From DASXTB01 sp036505615 (GTDB lineage Bacteria > Acidobacteriota > UBA6911 > JACQSX01), in NCBI GenBank assembly GCA_036505615.1, contig DASXTB010000006.1, positions 1 through 6,192 on the forward strand: a stretch of DNA of 6,192 nt. Reading direction: 5' to 3'. Made by a program: the position numbers and the translations under genes. Positions 5,603 to 6,192 of this stretch are shown one piece after another (positions within the stretch are counted from its first letter, which is position 1; the number at the start of each line of letters is the position of its first letter). Under the pieces are notes generated by a model. That model saw only the letters and a list, made by a program, of their open reading frames with translations. It did no database searches and was not told where the DNA came from.

Positions 5603-5638
5603 GGCGAGGCAAGCCTCGCCCTGGAGTTTGGACATTTT
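5603..5638 (+). repeat. Hairpin-plus-17-mer module, copy B
   Basis: An 8-bp perfect stem GGCGAGGC / GCCTCGCC around AA (5603-5620), one C, then TGGAGTTTGGACATTTT (5622-5638). The stem belongs to the GAGGC/GCCTC family, so this copy links the two kinds of palindrome. The 9-bp hairpin at 5642-5663 begins four bases later. Confidence 0.75.
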
Positions 5639-5641
5639 GGA

Positions 5642-5663
5642 GAGACGGCCTGGGGGCCGTCTC
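5642..5663. repeat. Strong 9-bp hairpin
   Basis: A perfect stem GAGACGGCC / GGCCGTCTC around TGGG (5651-5654). On the plus strand a small GTAG-TGGG-CTAC hairpin (5667-5678) and a T-rich stretch (5679-5688) follow. It could end transcription coming from upstream, but the T-rich stretch is too far from the main stem for a confident terminator call. Confidence 0.5.
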
Positions 5664-5695
5664 CCGGTAGTGGGCTACTTTGGTTTTTACCGTAC

Positions 5696-5724
5696 TTGAC
5701 AGGCTGTTTGCTACCTCACATACT
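5696..5724 (+). promoter_or_regulatory. Sigma-70-type promoter of the small basic protein
   Basis: Perfect -35 TTGACA (5696-5701), 17-base spacer, -10 CATACT (5719-5724, four of six). The expected transcription start, six to eight bases past the -10, falls on or next to the ATG at 5731. A 6-bp inverted repeat TACCTC (5712-5717) / GAGGTA (5726-5731) brackets the -10 and could be a repressor site. Confidence 0.6.
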
Positions 5725-5730
5725 GGAGGT

Positions 5731-6009
5731 ATGCCAAAGCGGTTAAGCAAGGGCAAAAGACCGAAGGATGTAAACCAGCTCGCCCACTACTTGGTCCGAC
5801 AATCGACCGAATCGAAGGATGAACCAAATGAGGGCCGAAAGTCCTCAAAATCGGAAATATCCCGCGTGATGGCCGAAATGGGACGAAGAGGCGGGAAAAT
5901 AGGTGGAAAACGGCGCCTAGAAACAATGACTCCAGAGCAAAGGCGCGAAATCGCCTTCAGAGCTGCGAAAATTCGTTGGGCTAAGAAAAGTCGCACCGGC
6001 AAATCCTAA
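5731..6009 (+). CDS. Small basic protein with GRRGGKIGGK motif, function unknown
   Basis: 92 residues, 27 Lys/Arg against 10 Asp/Glu. A basic N-terminus (MPKRLSKGKRPKDV) leads into NQLAHYLVRQSTE (15-27), a polar linker (28-40), a helix SEISRVMAEM (41-50), the glycine/lysine turn GRRGGKIGGK (51-60) and a basic helix with TMTPEQRREIAFRAAKIRWA (66-84 region). Short proteins ending in GGxxGGK...LSPERRxEIAxxAAxxRW recur in several bacterial phyla and are usually left hypothetical; the charge suggests nucleic-acid binding, which is inference. The start at 5731 fits promoter and sequence. A TTG at 5680 is the upstream alternative but lies before the promoter. GGAGG (5725-5729) is only one base from the ATG, too close for normal use. 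It stands alone, divergent from the minus-strand genes. Confidence 0.82.
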   Translation: MPKRLSKGKRPKDVNQLAHYLVRQSTESKDEPNEGRKSSKSEISRVMAEMGRRGGKIGGKRRLETMTPEQRREIAFRAAKIRWAKKSRTGKS

Positions 6010-6058
6010 AAACCTTGGATCTTTTACAACAAATCCTCGTTTTTGTGATCAAACTTCC

Positions 6059-6086
6059 TTGATTACCGTGAGACACCGGCTATAGT
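6059..6086 (+). promoter_or_regulatory. Candidate promoter of the partial gene at the window end
   Basis: TTGATT (6059-6064), 16 bases, TATAGT (6081-6086). The -10 matches five of six consensus positions, the -35 four of six. The predicted start near 6093 leaves a leader of about 20 bases before the ATG at 6114. Confidence 0.4.
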
Positions 6087-6113
6087 ATGACCAAAGAAAA
6101 ACGGATTAGAAAT

Positions 6114-6192
6114 ATGCCAAAATCTAAAACTAGTTCACGTATCCTGTTGAGGGGTCAGGGATTGTGGCTTGAGTATTTCCCGCCTTCCACAA
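6114..6192 (+). CDS. Partial gene running off the window, unknown product
   Basis: An ATG-started frame stays open for its 26 visible codons: MPKSKTSSRILLRGQGLWLE then YFPPST, cut by the window edge. The N-terminus is basic and then aromatic/hydrophobic; I do not recognise a family. A weak GGATTAG lies a few bases upstream and a plausible promoter at 6059-6086. The open length is too short to prove coding on its own. Confidence 0.4.
   Translation, partial: MPKSKTSSRILLRGQGLWLEYFPPST

Larger units (their letters stand above)
5280..5690. other. Gene-free palindrome field between divergent genes
   Basis: About 410 bases with no supportable gene. The minus strand stays open for long stretches (for example 5364-5756), but the peptides are Arg/Ala/Ser-rich, shift with the repeats and lack start signals. 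The content is two hairpin-plus-17-mer modules (copies A and B), four hairpins sharing GAGGC-N2-3-GCCTC, a GCCGCC/GGCGGC hairpin (5406-5424) overlapping one of them, a CACCC/GGGTG hairpin (5527-5541), and a 9-bp stem at 5642-5663. No clear promoter for the minus-strand gene was found; TTGCCG-16-TAATGT on the minus strand (about 5326-5299) is a weak candidate. Confidence 0.75.

Noticed and set aside
5290..5756. Long minus-strand open frames over the palindrome field, up to 130 codons
   Set aside because: Arg/Ala/Ser-rich translation of GC-rich hairpins, several frames open at once, no start signals, and one overlaps the promoter and start of the plus-strand gene.

Overview
The window looks like chromosomal DNA of a soil-type acidobacterium (Acidobacteriota, Terriglobia-like). 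I infer this from gene content, not from a database match. It carries tandem secreted CRTAC1-type FG-GAP/ASPIC-UnbV proteins, a signal-peptide protein with a small beta-barrel-like segment and a glycine-zipper tail, a small basic GGK-motif protein, and long gene-free gaps packed with GC-rich palindromes.

Layout. Positions 1-151 may hold the last codons of a gene truncated or decayed at the window edge. Positions 152-588 are gene-free: four copies of one CCGC-TTC-GCGG hairpin, two inverted copies of a ~110-bp structured element, and one copy of a hairpin-plus-17-mer module. From 589 to 5268 everything reads on the minus strand, in transcription order: a secreted protein (4750-5268); a toxin-antitoxin fossil fusing a Phd-like antitoxin start to a PemK/MazF-like toxin end (4423-4704), with a good promoter, operator-like palindrome and ribosome binding site still in place; a CRTAC1-family protein (2447-4339); and its paralogue (589 to about 2376). 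The two paralogues are separated by a heptamer tandem repeat with a perfect 21-bp inverted copy, and this repeat runs into the signal-peptide region of the second gene. Positions 5280-5690 form a second gene-free palindrome field with two more copies of the hairpin-plus-17-mer module. On the plus strand follow a small basic protein (5731-6009) whose promoter places the transcription start at or next to its ATG, and the first 26 codons of another gene (6114 to the window end).

How it fits together. The two CRTAC1-type proteins are probably exported, calcium-binding beta-propeller proteins from a tandem duplication. The spacing of their seven DxDxDG loops is identical in four of six intervals, and one paralogue has gained a 41-residue linker. 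Nothing links the other genes to them functionally. The most unusual material is non-coding: a modular repeat with a constant 17-bp motif and changing hairpin arms, the inverted 110-bp pair, and the heptamer array at a gene start.
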